The notes: a model not told the origin generated them from the letters alone. 64,000 nt of DNA from Coriaria nepalensis (GCA_027186245.1 CP114500.1:7512001-7576000), one strand, 5' to 3'. Shown: positions 12,425 through 24,466, numbered from the stretch's first letter. A program made the numbers and translations.

Positions 12425-14040
12425 ATGTCGAATTTGCAGGTGAATTTCAATCAGAAGATCGATTATGTGTTCAAGGTTGTGCTGATTGGAGACTCAGCAG
12501 TTGGAAAATCTCAGCTTCTAGCTCGGTTTGCGAGAAATGAGTTCAATTTGGATTCAAAAGCAACGATCGGGGTTGAGTTCCAGACCAAGACGCTCGTCAT
12601 TGACCACAAAACCGTCAAGGCTCAGATATGGGATACTGCCGGTCAGGAAAGGTATCGATCTAACTTTATTTTCCAGAGAGAAAAACAAAAAGAGAGGGAA
12701 AAAGATGAGGATGAGTTAGATTTTCAATTTTGAGCTTCTAGATCTTGCAGCTCTCTGTATATGATTGGATTGACTATGAATTTGGATCGACTCTGTGAGG
12801 GATGATTTCGAATGAAATTTAAATTACAATGTACTCCTGCTGTACCAAGAAATAAAAATCTTTTGCTTGCATAAATACAATCAAAACTATCTCTTACATG
12901 ATCTGTATTGTACAAGGGGATTGCGAAGCGAAGGTAATCTTCACAAGATCACAAACTCTTTCTGAATACGACTGTGAGTTGATGAGGAAATGAATTGAAC
13001 ATACTTTCTGAGGTTCGTATTCGTTACTTGTGGGTTATGACTATATATTATAGGATTAGATGCTTGATAACATATGAATTCGACTAGAAACTGATATGAT
13101 GAATAGAACTAGCAGGAAACAGATTAAGAACAGGCCGTTTGATGATAAGACACAATCTTTATGTTTATGAAGGGAGATTAGTTTCCAGATTTTAATCGAC
13201 ATTCTACAATCTGAGTCCATACGTTCTGAGTTCAATGTTTCTATTCTGAGGAGCTGATTGTCCGACTAGGGCATCACAACTTGAGAATTATTCATTTTTT
13301 TCCCACAGGTAATTTGGTCCTACCAAGATAGGGGTCAGGGTAAGACAGTGTGAGATAGTGAAAGAACTTTTAGCTTATGTTTCTTGTATCAGTTATTCCA
13401 ACCCACATGCAATGGAATGCTACAGTTGATATGGATGCAAGCTAAATTAGCTGACTTGTATTTATTGATATTTTATGTTTGAGTTTTGATTATGTCAAGA
13501 TGAGGGGGAGGTAGATAGCTATCCATTCATTCTGACTATGTTTTTATCAATTTTATATGTAATAATCAACTTCGATGGCATTTCAGGTACCGGGCCGTGA
13601 CAAGTGCATACTATAGAGGTGCAGTGGGGGCCATGCTAGTCTACGATATAACCAAGCATCAGTCATTCGACCACGTGGCAAGGTGGTTAGAAGAACTACG
13701 GTCCCACGCAGACAAAAACATTGTGATCATGCTCATTGGTAACAAGATAGATCTTGACAGCACTCTTCGAGCCGTACCCACAGAGGACGCCAAAGATTTT
13801 GCCCAAAAGGAGAATCTCTTCTTCATGGAAACATCTGCCCTTGAGGCAACTAATGTTGAATCAGCATTCATTACAGTACTTACTGAAATTTACCGGATAA
13901 TCAGCAAAAAGACCCTTATTGCTAATGAGGAATCAGAATCTGGAGGGTATTCGGCCCTTCTAAAGGGTACTAAGATTGTTGTTCCGGGACAAGAGCCTGA
14001 GCCAGAACGGAAAACTCCCTGTTGTGGGATGACTTCATAG
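12425..14040 (+). CDS. RABA4-type Rab GTPase
   Basis: Small GTPase of 226 aa (RAB11-like) that controls trans-Golgi/endosome to plasma-membrane traffic; RABA4 members act in tip growth and cell-wall secretion. Two exons, 12425-12651 and 13587-14040, split the Arg codon after WDTAGQE, a usual intron position for this family. The P-loop GDSAVGKS is at residues 22-29, switch I has STIG-like KATIGVEF around 45-52, switch II has WDTAGQE at 69-75, and NKID and ETSA guanine motifs follow. The C-terminus carries the prenylatable Cys pair (CCGMTS), slightly longer after CC than usual. The start [17 protein letters not shown] and the body are closest in my memory to RABA4d, but subgroup letters would need a tree. 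Confidence 0.93.
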
Positions 14041-14553
14041 AGCTGTCTAATTCTTCTGGCTTTTCATTTCTGCTGTGCTATTCTCGTAAATCCCTTTTTA
14101 TTTCCTTCTTTATATTTTTACATCTTAGTGGATCTTTCCTCTTTACAATATATGACAGGGTTTGCAAACTTTTTTTTTTTGCAGGACTTTTCATTTACTG
14201 AGATGCGATAAATTTTGGTTCTTGAAGAAGTTCTCAGTGGTTTTGCGTGATCAGCTTTGCCGCTTAGAAGCTAAACTTTGAGCTCTTCAATGGCGTTTAT
14301 ACTGTGTACATGGACTCTAGCAGTGTTTTCCCTGGCAACTTCTGTAATGAATTGGTATTACTTCCTCCCTTCAAGTATACATAAGATATGTTCTATTTTT
14401 GTAACTTCTAAACTTATTGAAGAAGGCATTCTTTTTATTACTTCATTACAACAATGGGGTTGGGATTATTAGAACAAGAATACAAGGCTCCAAAACACAG
14501 AATAACTTGAGTAACACAGAGGGATACATTTGTATAGTGTGACTCATAAGCAA
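14041..14553. other. Convergent 3' region between Rab and P450 genes
   Basis: T-rich 3' flank of the Rab gene running into the 3' flank of the oppositely oriented P450. No gene seen. Confidence 0.5.
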
Positions 14554-16550
14554 CTATGTATTGGTATCGGTATCAAATGGGTTGAAGCGAACAACAGGAA
14601 CACACATAAGTGGGTGGGCCATAGGCAAACCCAAACCCGACCCGATCTCCATATCAACCTTACTGATATCTCTTCCACCATTAACCTTCCAATCAAAGCA
14701 CTGAACCATGGCTGCAATCACCAAACTGATGGTAGTGAATGCCAATGTTGCACCAGGACATCCTCTTCTTCCTCCACCAAATGGTACGAAATCAAAATTT
14801 TGCCCTTTGATTTCATATTGAATATGTTTCATATCGTTATGTTGAACATCTTTTGATGAGGCTAAGAACCTTTGAGGAATGAATTCATCCGGGTTTACCC
14901 AAACGGTAGGGTCTCTCATAATAGCAAGAAGATTGACCGCCACCATCGTGTTCTTAGGTACATCGAAGCCATTAATCTTGCAATTTTCCCGACACCTGCG
15001 CATTGCCACCGGCACTGCTGGGTATAGTCGTAGAGATTCTTTCACAACCGCTTGCAAGTAGGGTAGATTTTGGACATCATCTTCTTCAACAAGTCTAGTA
15101 TTGCCCACAAGCGAGCATATCTCTTCTCTTAGAGTTTTTAATGCTTGCGGATGATTGATCAGCTCGGCTATCGTCCATTGCATCACTTCCGTTGATGTGG
15201 CCGTGCCGCCCACAAAAAGATCCTAAACATAGTTTGTAATGTAAGACTAGAAGAAGAAAAGCGATGGGTTCAAAGGAAGCAAGAGGGAAAATTCTTACAA
15301 GCAAGAAAGCTTTGACGTTAGTTCTTGAAATCTTGAATTCGGCCATGCTATCTTGATGGACCTTCAAAATGATATCCATCAAATCCTTATCTTCTCTATG
15401 AAAACCCTCGGTCCTTGCTCTCTCTTCATGTTGCCTCAAGGCCTTCTCCAAAATAGCATCATACCTCATGGTCACATCTGTGGCTTGCTTCCCATATATC
15501 CAAAAAGCCACCCGCTTAAGGGGCCATCCAATCACATCCCCCAGAACCACTTTTGCACCCACCTCCATTGTATCCTTCACCAAAACCCTAATCTTCTCAG
15601 CCTCATCACCTTCTTCAGCAACCCTTGTACCCATCATCATCCTACATATGCTATTATTTGTAAGCTTCATCAACTCATAGCCCACATCGACGAGCTCATT
15701 CTTCTTAGCACATTCCACCATAGTATGCAAGAATCTCGCAACTTCTTCGTACCGTACAACACGAGATCGCTCCACCTAATTTTAAAACAAAGATCCCAAG
15801 AAGTTAATCAAGTGATTAATTGAAGAGCGATGACAAATTTACTATTAAGCTACCGAAAGCCCCCAATTAAGGGTTTAGGTCTGTATGTACAAGCATATGA
15901 CATACAAGCTCAAAACCATATCATATGTAGAAGCAATAAAAAGGGGAGCTAACGTGATTTAAAATTGAGATATACGCTATAATATCATGTAAATCTAGCA
16001 ATTGTCTCAAATTAAAGTAAAAACAGTTAGAAAACAAGTTTAACAATAATATATTGAACATTGAGAATACTAACAAATTAAATTAAAATATTTTTGTGTT
16101 TATTTCGACCTGTTTGTGAGATAGAAGTTCGGTCATGGTAAGCTTTTTCATAAACCTCCAATAATCACCATAAGGGGCGGCGAAAAAACCGGAGCTTCCG
16201 TACGGTGTTTCATCACTAAAGGAAAATTTCGGGCGAGATGAGAAGGCAAGGTCCTGAGTTTTGAATATCTCTGTGGCCAAAGAAGCGGATGAGACGACTA
16301 TGCAATGAATGGCACCTAGTTTAAGATGGACAAGAGGGCCATATGTGGTTGAAATGCTGTAGAAGGACTTGTATAGAGATGGATTGAGGAGGTGGAGATG
16401 GCCAAGTATGGGAAGAGAAGGTGGGCTTGGAGGGAGATGATGAACATTTGAAGTATTCTTGGAGGGTTTGTGGAAGAGAAATTGGAGAGTTAGAGTTAAG
16501 AGGAAGCATAGGATGACGTAGAGGATGTAGAGTTGGGTTTGATCAGACAT
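14554..16550 (-). CDS. Cytochrome P450, clan 71 (CYP93/CYP705/CYP712 group)
   Basis: ER-anchored haem monooxygenase of 528 aa. Exons on the minus strand: 16550-16110, 15775-15299, 15222-14554. An N-terminal membrane segment (YVILCFLLTLTLQFLF) is followed by the proline hinge LPPSPPSLPILGHLHLL. The K-helix ExxR is Glu368/Arg371 (KESLR), the PERF motif reads PQRF, and the haem loop FGGGRRGCPG (residues 454-463) has Cys461. The I-helix reads GGTATS, so the acid normally preceding the Thr (consensus A/G-G-x-D/E-T) is Ala314. The sequence around FFAAPYGDYWRFMKKLTMTELLS and the intron between exons 2 and 3 just before the I-helix fit the CYP93/705/712 cluster, whose members act on flavonoids, triterpenes and related compounds. 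The substrate cannot be inferred. A truncated relative lies upstream at 18075-18560. Confidence 0.9.
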
Positions 16551-16619
16551 GTCTCTACGTACGTAAGTTGTGTGAAATTGTGAAGTAAAGATTATTGATT
16601 GGAATGTATTTATAGAGTT

Positions 16620-18074
16620 TTTTTTTTTTTTGGTTTAGTTACTGTGGATTCACAGGCTAAGTATTGAAATCAAAGTCCACTGCCCTCGGACAATGAAATA
16701 TCAAAACAACTGTGAGATCCGTTAGGTAGAAATCAATATCTATATTTGTTCTTTTAATTAGAACCAAGTAAATGTTTGGTTCAATTTTTTGAGTGGTAAT
16801 AAAATCAAAATGATCAATAGTATTCTTTAATTGGGTTTGGTTCTATTATACTGGAGAACCACCTGCATTTTTTGACCGGACAAAATAAATATATTATCAT
16901 ATTCCTTCTCAACATAATATCTTTCATACGGAATGAATTGGACCATTCATTTATGCAAAATCTCTCATATAATATTTTAATATCGTTAGATCCCTCATGA
17001 ATACGTAATTTTGTTGAAAAATTCTTCTTCGACCTTACGAAGTTGTGCTGTTTTTCTTCCTCCAGAGGACATTTTGCAAGCCAAAATCGTGTAACAATTT
17101 TTGTTTCCCTCACTGGTTCGTATTTTACTTGCGATTTTCTTTCATCTTCTTTGAAAGTTAGACCCTTGATTTCAAGTTTGTTGGTTATAGCGTCTCCTGC
17201 AACTTCCTTATTCCTCTTCAAACTAGGGTTTCCCATGACTTCGTTCTTCCTTTTCGGTCAAGGTTAGATTTCTTTCTGAAACTTTTTATTTTATGTTCAT
17301 TTTTAGGGTTTTTGTCTTCGGTCTACAAGTATATGAAAAGTAAATTTAAGGCTTTGAAACGTTAGTAATCTTTGATTATGACACACTTGATCAAAAGTCT
17401 CATTGGCGTGCTGGCAGTAGTAGTGGAGCCACATGCACATTAACAAACCTAGTCAGACGGCATCACTTTGAAGAGAGATGTAAGTCCTACATGTACTTTG
17501 TAATGTTGTAACGTTGTAATGTTATAATAATGGTCGGGGTAACATAAAGACAGTATCACATTAGTATAATTATGAGTCTTTTAGTGAAGCACGAAAGGGT
17601 AATTAAAAAGTCAAAATCATGTTTAGGACAATTTATAATTAGTTGCAACAAGCCCATCAAGTCTGCCCTGGGCACCAAGTTATCTACCATTTTTTTAATT
17701 CACTTAACAAGTGATTATGAAATTAGGGATATAGTACAATTAAATCTCATCATAATTATAAATATTATTTTCATATATTATATCAATCATTATATAAAAA
17801 TAATATTTATAATTATAATAGAGTTCATAAACAAAACAAAAAAAAGGTTAGGTTTGACATTAACTTGCTAGACAATGGATAATGTATAGATTAATCAGTA
17901 GTACTTACACAAAATAACATAACAATCAAACTACATAACAGCTGACATATGATGCCGGATTGGATCGACCTCAAGCGACTGATTCCATTCGATTCTAGCC
18001 TATGCTGGGACACATAGTGTGCTTCTCAGCATACTAATTATATAGTAAACGTCTAATTATTTAGACCTAATTCA
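16620..18074. other. Intergenic region between P450 and P450 fragment
   Basis: Contains a T run near 16618-16632 and AT-rich DNA. A 140-codon minus-strand ORF (17236-16814, starting MGNPSLKRNKEVAG) is the only long frame; it matches no family I know, has no visible promoter or splice context, and is not called a gene. About 17405-17475 weakly resembles a BED zinc-finger stretch from a hAT transposase, too little to annotate. Confidence 0.45.
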
Positions 18075-18560
18075 TTATTCATGATGATGATTCGCAAATG
18101 GGTTGAGGCAAATAATAGGATAACAAAGAAATGCGTAAGCTATGGGCATACCTAAACCAGGTCCAATTTCCATGTTTACCTTTAATCCCTCAACATTTCC
18201 ATCGTTATCATCACGATCCCCACAAACTTTCCAAACAAAGCATTGAACCAGTGATGCAATCATGGTGTTGATCATAGTAAATACCAATGTCGAGCCAGGA
18301 CACCCTCTCCGTCCCCTGCCGAACAAAACGTAATTAAAATTTTGCCCCTTCATTTCATACTGGACACATTTCTGCCTAGGCACATTGAAGAATCTTTCTG
18401 GTCTGAACTCATTCGGATTTTCCCATGCTTCTGGATCGCGCATTATCGCGAACAGGTTGACCGCAACGCTGATGTCTTTAGGAATGTTGAAGCCATTGAT
18501 GCTACAATCATCACGACACTTCTCAAATGTACAGGCAATGGGACTCTTGGCTAATGGGCC
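18075..18560 (-). pseudogene. Truncated cytochrome P450, C-terminal part only
   Basis: About 160 codons equivalent to the end of exon 3 of the neighbouring P450. Readable motifs in order: CRDDCSINGFNIPKD, AIMRDPEAW, FRPERF, YEMKGQNFNYV, the haem loop FGRGRRGCPG, and GPGLGMPIAYA to the stop at 18075. The frame is open to about 18560 and then meets unrelated poly-T sequence. The I-helix, the ExxR helix and the whole N-terminal half are missing, and no upstream exons are seen in the following repeats. It is on the same strand as the intact gene and clearly related but diverged (FRPERF here, IPQRF there), consistent with an old tandem copy. It cannot encode a working enzyme. Confidence 0.85.
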
Positions 18561-19544
18561 ATGTGAAAAAAAGGTTTGTAAAACACGTAGTCCAAAAAAA
18601 AAAAAAAAGATTCTTAATAATTTTAGCCTCTTTTCTTTATATTTATTTTTCTTCTCTTATTAAAAACTAACAAAAGGGTGAAGTTACTAAACTACACTTA
18701 TTTCTACCAACGGTCAAGCTTTCTCCTTGGCGCAAAAAGGGTGTTTTCTTCTTCACCCGATGAATTTTCTCGTGCACAATCATCCTTCCATACTTCTATT
18801 TCGTTCAGTTCTAGGCAAAGATCTCCATCATCCTTCTATACTTTTATCCGTACTTCGTTCATTTCAGCACAACCTCTTCATCGTCCTTCTTCTCTCTTCC
18901 ATACAAGATTCGCAAATCAAAATTTTGTTTCTCTTTAAATAATTGAATCATAATTTTGAATTATTATTTGTTATTATTTTAGTCTTTTCATTTTGTTCTA
19001 GACTAGGAAAGATAGACAAGATTTGGGATCATTTAATAGAGATTAACAGGTCGATGGGTTTTGACATCGAGTAATGTGGACGAAGAGTTTTTTTTTTGGG
19101 GGGGGGGGGGGGTCCAATCGATGGCTTGAGTGCCTTAAGAACCCTTCAAACCGTCTAGAATTATACAACTTGACAGTTTAAATCACAACCATCGAACATT
19201 CGAATGAATCAAAAAAAATTCTTGGTCCACTTTATTTTTATTTATTTAATTCTTCTTTAGATTAAAATTACTATTTTTGTTTTCCTTTTTTTAGAAATAG
19301 GTTTATCATAATGGTTTGCTTCAACGGGGAATAAATTATTATCTTTACTACTATATATAAGAAATAACTAGATAGCATGTCTTAATTCCATTACCACCTA
19401 CAACCCCTCTTGAAACCAATCTTAGTGATCGGGCCCGATTTGATGTAATTGCCTTATATTATATGATTTTGATGGAGTGATATTTTAATTAATAAATATT
19501 TATTCATCACTCAGTTTGACGACTCAATCGAGAACTGTTTATTG
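18561..19544. other. Intergenic region with T and G homopolymers
   Basis: Low-complexity sequence. T10 followed by about 15 G at 19088-19112 sits directly before the phrase ATCGATGGCTTGAG, which recurs inverted at about 20960 and 21058 on the far side of the telomere-like tract. Overlapping ORFs at 18678-18942 are Ser/Phe-rich and unsupported. Confidence 0.45.
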
Positions 19545-20890
19545 TTTTAAGGTTTGGAGTCTAGGGATTATGACTTTAGATGAAAAATTGAAGGTTGATG
19601 GTTTATGATTAAGAGTTTAAGGTTTAAAATTTAGGGTTTATGATCTATTGTTTAGAGTTTAGCTTTTAAGATTTAAAGTTTATGATCTAGGCTATATGGT
19701 TTAAGAGTTTAAGGTTAGGGTTTAGGGTATAAGGTTTAAGGTTTAGGGTTTAAAGTCTAGGTAAGATTTGATATTTAAGGTTTAGGTTAAAGGTTTAGGG
19801 TTTAACATTTGTAGTATAAATTTTAGGGTTTAAAAGTATGGGATTTAAGGTTAGGAGTATAATGTTTAGAGTTTATAGTATAAAGTTTAAGTTTTAGAGT
19901 ACAATGTTGAGGGTTTAGAATTTATGGTCTAAGTAAGATTTGATGTTTAAGGTTTAGGTTGAAGGTCTAGGGTTTAACATTTGTAGTATAAAGTTTGGGG
20001 TTTAAAGTATAGGATTTAAGGTTTGAAGTATAAGTTTTAGGATTTAGAGTATAAGGTTTAAAGTTTTAGAATATAAGGTTTAGGGTTTGGAATCTATTAA
20101 GGTTTAGTGTTTACATTTAGAATTTAGGGTTTAAGATGTGAAGTATAAAGTTTAAGGTTTAAGGTTTAGTATTTAGGTTCTTAGGTTAGAGTTTTAGAGT
20201 TAAGAATTAAAGGTTTATAATATAAGGTTTAAAATCTAGAGTTTAAGGTTTAGAGTGTTATGGTTTATAGTTCAGAGTTTATTAAGATTTAGAGTTAAAT
20301 TTAGGATTTAAGGTTTAATGTGTAGCTATAAGGTTTTGTATTTAGGGTCCAATGTTAAGGATTTAGCATTAAGAGTTTAAGGTTTAGGTTATGAATTTAG
20401 GGTTTGAATTTAGGATTAATCTTTAAGGATTAGGTTTTGGATTAATATTTAGGGTTTAGGTTTAAGGTTAATATTTGTAGTTTATGGTTAATATTTAAGG
20501 TTTATATTTAGTATTAAAGTTTAAGGTTTAGGTTAAGGATGAATATTTAGATTTTACGGTTTAGTATTATATTTAGGGTTAATATCTAAGGTTTATGTTA
20601 ATGTTTAAGGTTTAGGTTTAAGATTAATATTTGAGATTTAGAGTTTATGAAACCTTAATCCTAAACCTATATAAACTTTAAACATTAATCCTAAACCTAA
20701 ACTTTAAATATTAAGTCTAAACTTAGAGCTTAAATTAGGAAACTTTAATTTTTGAACCATAAATCTTAAATATTAATCCTAGACTTAGACCTTAAACATG
20801 AATCATAAACCACAAATATTGACCTTAAACCTTGACCTTAAACGTAAACCCCAAACATTAACCCTTAATTCTAAATCTTAATCCAAAACC
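19545..20890. repeat. Degenerate telomere-like repeat tract with a strand switch
   Basis: For about 1.1 kb the plus strand is built from variants of GGTTTAGGGTTTAAGG. Exact TTTAGGG heptamers, the plant telomere unit, occur for example at 19630-19636, 19721-19727 and 19742-19748 among TTTAAGG, TTTAGAG and similar decayed units. Near 20645 the strand asymmetry flips, and to about 20890 the plus strand reads AAACCTTAATCCTAAACC-type units. The array therefore has a G-rich to C-rich head-to-head layout. No coding potential is seen. Confidence 0.75.
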
Positions 20891-20904
20891 TATCAGTTGT
20901 CTAT

Positions 20905-21090
20905 GATCTCTAATCTCTATTGCTCGATGGGTACTTTTCAAACTCTTCGAGGCTATACTCATCAAGCCATCGAGATCAAAGTAATGTAAGTCTCTGATCT
21001 CTCATCTCGATGGTAATTTGTATGCCTGTCGAGCAATCGACTATGGAGATCATACCCATCAAGCCATCGACGTTTTGAGATCTACAGTTT
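20905..21090. repeat. Short repeats flanking the telomere-like tract
   Basis: The phrase CATCAAGCCATCGA occurs near 20960 and again near 21057, with looser CTCGATGG copies between them. The reverse complement of the same phrase (TCGATGGCTTGA) lies near 19116, before the tract. They could be inverted flanks of a larger rearranged unit. Confidence 0.5.
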
Positions 21091-22900
21091 TCAGCATTTT
21101 CATTTTCCAATGCCGACTTTGTTCTCTTGTGCCTATCGTTCGTGGATTTCTGCAATGCTGCTAGTAAATCTTCCTTTCACCAATTTATAAGGTAATTTGA
21201 GAGGTTTTTTTTTGTTTTTTCGTGAAGAGATGAGAGAATGAGTTGGTTAACTACATGACGCATATGAATATATGTTGGCCTTTCAAGTTGGCGGAACTTT
21301 ACTTGAAGAAACTAATAATATTTAATAATCAGGAACATGACTTGCTTGGTTTGTAATATGAAACTAGTTTCGATCAAATTAATGCTTTGTATATGAAGTG
21401 CAGAAGGTCCAACTCCATGTATTTCGGTTGATGTTAGATTTTTTGAGTGAATGAGACATCTCAACCGAATGGATCAGTTTCGTGTCGTTATATTATAAGT
21501 TATATTGATATCTCAACTGATTATATGATTATATGTGATATCATATTATTATATATATAATATATTCAAGAAATTATCATTTAATTTAGTCAAAAAATTA
21601 TAATATATATTAACATTTTATATGATTAAAAGGGATTAATCCGATGTATAATATATTTAAAAAATTATAATTTACTTTAAAAGTAAATTTTGGGTGGGTG
21701 AGTATGTCATATATATATATATATATATAATTAATAATAAATTAATATATGATATTGATTTTATTGAAATTTTAATAAAGTGATAATATATTCATAATTC
21801 ATTGATTATACTTTATTAATTATATTACATTAGCGACATATTTATCAAAATATAATTATTAATTCAGGATAAATTTTCTCTTAAATTAATATAAAATTCA
21901 CATAAATAATATATAGTTTTAATTGATGGGATCCACATGCATTACAAAAATTTAGAAATTCGTCTACCAACACTTAAATTTTATCCAAATTCAAAAGTTC
22001 GCTAAAACTTCACTTTTGATGTATTAATGGATCTTGAATTTTTGATCTTTCATTTCCTTTTTCATCCTAGAATTCCAACACCAAGAACAAGTAATCTACT
22101 TCATGCAAGTTGCAGGTATATTAAATCTAATAAAATTATTATGATATATTTATCTTCTCATTAACTATGTCACATGCAATATACCCACCTAAAAATTACT
22201 CATTAAAAGTAATACTTCAAAAAAATAAAATTATAATTTATAAAAAAAATAAAATTAAATTGGCTAATATTAGCCGTTTCCCCACCGTTCGGCTTCATTT
22301 ACTCAAAAATTTTAGCTACCAACAGGTACGCATTATCTACCCTCAAATGCGCGATACGATAGATAACCTAAATCGATCATAAACATAAACATAGCAAGTA
22401 TTAAAAACGATAAGGCATAAAATCTATTCTCTACATTTTTATATGTTGCTAATTTGTAATTGGTTATATATCTTTCACTTATTGTTTTGTATTCATAAAT
22501 TCATTACACTATATACTAGGGGATAAAATAAATAAAATAATAGTTGCACCAAAACTATATGGTAAATTAATAAAGGGTCAAGCTTTTAATTAACGAGTGG
22601 GCAGTGTAGTACTACTAATTATTATTTTTACTTTAATATCATATTAAACCAAGTGATCTTATTACAAGTCAACGAGTCTCTCTCTTTTTCCCTTTTTTTT
22701 TTTTTTTTTTTTTTTGGTACATGCAACAAACAGATTCTTGAAAACCAACATGTCGTCCACTTATTATTACTAGCCATAGAGATATCAATCCTTCTATTTC
22801 TTCATAATATCACCTGCACAAGAAACATAGAAATTACTATCATCAACTAACACATTTATGAAGTTGATTAGGGCCAAGAAAAGGAACATCTTATGCAACG
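21091..22900. other. AT-rich intergenic region
   Basis: AT-rich sequence with an (AT)n run at about 21709-21729 and a long T run near 22691-22715. No ORF with family resemblance was seen. Confidence 0.55.
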
Positions 22901-22906
22901 GATATA

Positions 22907-23269
22907 TTACGTGACATTGTTAAATAAAAGGTCGATGGAGAGAGGGAGAATGGGAGATGTACATGGGCCGAAATTCGCAGTGCATTTTTCGGGAAGCTGA
23001 AGGGCGAGGCTACGATCGATGCCGGAAATCGGAGGTCCACTGATAAGCTCACACAAACAGGCCTGGCCTAAAGTCTTGAGGGCAGTACAGCAGGCCTCAG
23101 AAGGAGGGAGTGGGCTAAAAGAACTAACTGCAGACCTGCAAGGGACCAACTGAACAAGCGCAGAATAGAAGGTCCTTGCACATGGTGTGCTCTCCCCTTC
23201 TGCTATCAAGCCTATCATTACCATAACTAACACAAACAAATTTACAGCATTCATCTTAAAACTCTTCAT
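22907..23269 (-). CDS. Non-specific lipid-transfer-like protein (8-Cys motif)
   Basis: Small secreted protein, 120 aa, intronless. A signal peptide (MKSFKMNAVNLFVLVMVMIG) precedes a domain with the eight-cysteine pattern C-x-C-x-CC-x-CxC-x-C-x-C (VPCRS, EACCTA, ACLCEL, EKCTA, GPCTS). This is the LTP/2S-albumin/inhibitor fold, which binds lipids or other hydrophobic molecules in the apoplast. The exact nsLTP type is not assigned. An upstream in-frame ATG exists at 23326, but a TATA box abuts it, so the transcript should begin downstream of it; Met at 23269 also puts the hydrophobic signal segment at the N-terminus. No GPI-type hydrophobic tail is evident beyond LPLSIDLLF. Confidence 0.85.
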   Translation of the reverse strand: MKSFKMNAVNLFVLVMVMIGLIAEGESTPCARTFYSALVQLVPCRSAVSSFSPLPPSEACCTALKTLGQACLCELISGPPISGIDRSLALQLPEKCTANFGPCTSPILPLSIDLLFNNVT

Positions 23270-23325
23270 TCTTCTGAAATGCCAGGCAATGTGGGCTGCT
23301 ATTGAAGTTGGAGAAGATTGATCCA

Positions 23326-23333
23326 TTTATATA
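23326..23333 (-). promoter_or_regulatory. TATA box of the nsLTP-like gene
   Basis: TATATAAA on the minus strand, 57 nt upstream of the chosen start at 23269 and touching the earlier in-frame ATG at 23326, which argues against that ATG. Confidence 0.65.
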
Positions 23334-23339
23334 TGGACT

Positions 23340-23768
23340 TTTCTGGGCTTGGATCACACTATCTATCAGCCCATCCTAACCCAAAATCACACATTCGATG
23401 CCTGTTCATTAGCATCATCATCTGTGTGATACATTTGAATTTAATAGGTATGATCTATGGAATTTATTCAGATCTATAATTATGATTAAATAAAAATTAA
23501 TTCTAATTATTAATTACTTAGTATAAAATTAATTAATTGAGTAATAATATCAATTCAGCAATCAAGCCCAATTGTTACGAAGGCAAACAAAGCAAAATAG
23601 CTACTAAAAAATTCCATTCACTAAGCCGATCATCTAGCATTGAAACAGAGGGTTACAATCAACAACTAAACAACTTCTTTTTACACAGTTTTTCCTGATC
23701 GCAGACGTTAATTGAACTCGGCCATAATCTAGAGCGATCTCTAACATAAGAAGGGATGTTTCTAAGAT
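23340..23768. other. Intergenic region and H3 3' flank
   Basis: Upstream flank of the nsLTP-like gene and 3' flank of histone H3. AT-rich in the middle; no gene seen. An animal-type histone 3' stem-loop is not expected in plants and none was noticed. Confidence 0.5.
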
Positions 23769-24245
<477 letters not shown>

Positions 24246-24284
24246 TTATGCAGTCGGTGAAGGTTGATCTTGGCCTGGGAGTGT

Positions 24285-24292
24285 TATTTATA
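24285..24292 (-). promoter_or_regulatory. TATA box of histone H3.1
   Basis: TATAAATA on the minus strand, 106 nt upstream of the H3.1 ATG. Confidence 0.7.
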
Positions 24293-24458
24293 TGGCTCGG
24301 AAAGATGGGTGAATTGAAGAGCGGGAGATGTTGAAATTTTCTGGAAAGGAGGGGAATTTGAAAATGGAGATGAATTCGGAAAATGAAGGAGAGTAAGGAA
24401 GATCGTTGGATTGAAAAGTACTTACGGTCAAGATCTTATAAAGGGATGGCTGAGGACC

Positions 24459-24466
24459 GATCCGCG
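24459..24466 (-). promoter_or_regulatory. Plant histone octamer / type I-like element
   Basis: The plus strand reads GATCCGCG, the exact reverse complement of the plant histone octamer CGCGGATC. It sits in CCGATCCGCG, the downstream half of the type I element known to confer S-phase and meristem expression on plant H3/H4 genes. It lies about 170 bp upstream of the H3 TATA box. The hexamer half (ACGTCA) is degenerate here. Confidence 0.75.

Noticed and set aside
14530..15823. Plus-strand ORFs of 108 and 156 codons across the P450 gene
   Set aside because: Antisense shadows of P450 exons 2 and 3; no independent features.
16814..17236. 140-codon minus-strand ORF starting MGNPSLKRNKEVAG
   Set aside because: Open frame but no family resemblance, no promoter or splice context, and AT-rich composition like its surroundings. 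A protein or transcript match would be needed to call it.
17400..17480. Possible BED zinc-finger remnant of a hAT transposase
   Set aside because: Only a short Gly/Ser-rich stretch and a His-rich end are visible; the paired cysteines are not, so chance is likely.
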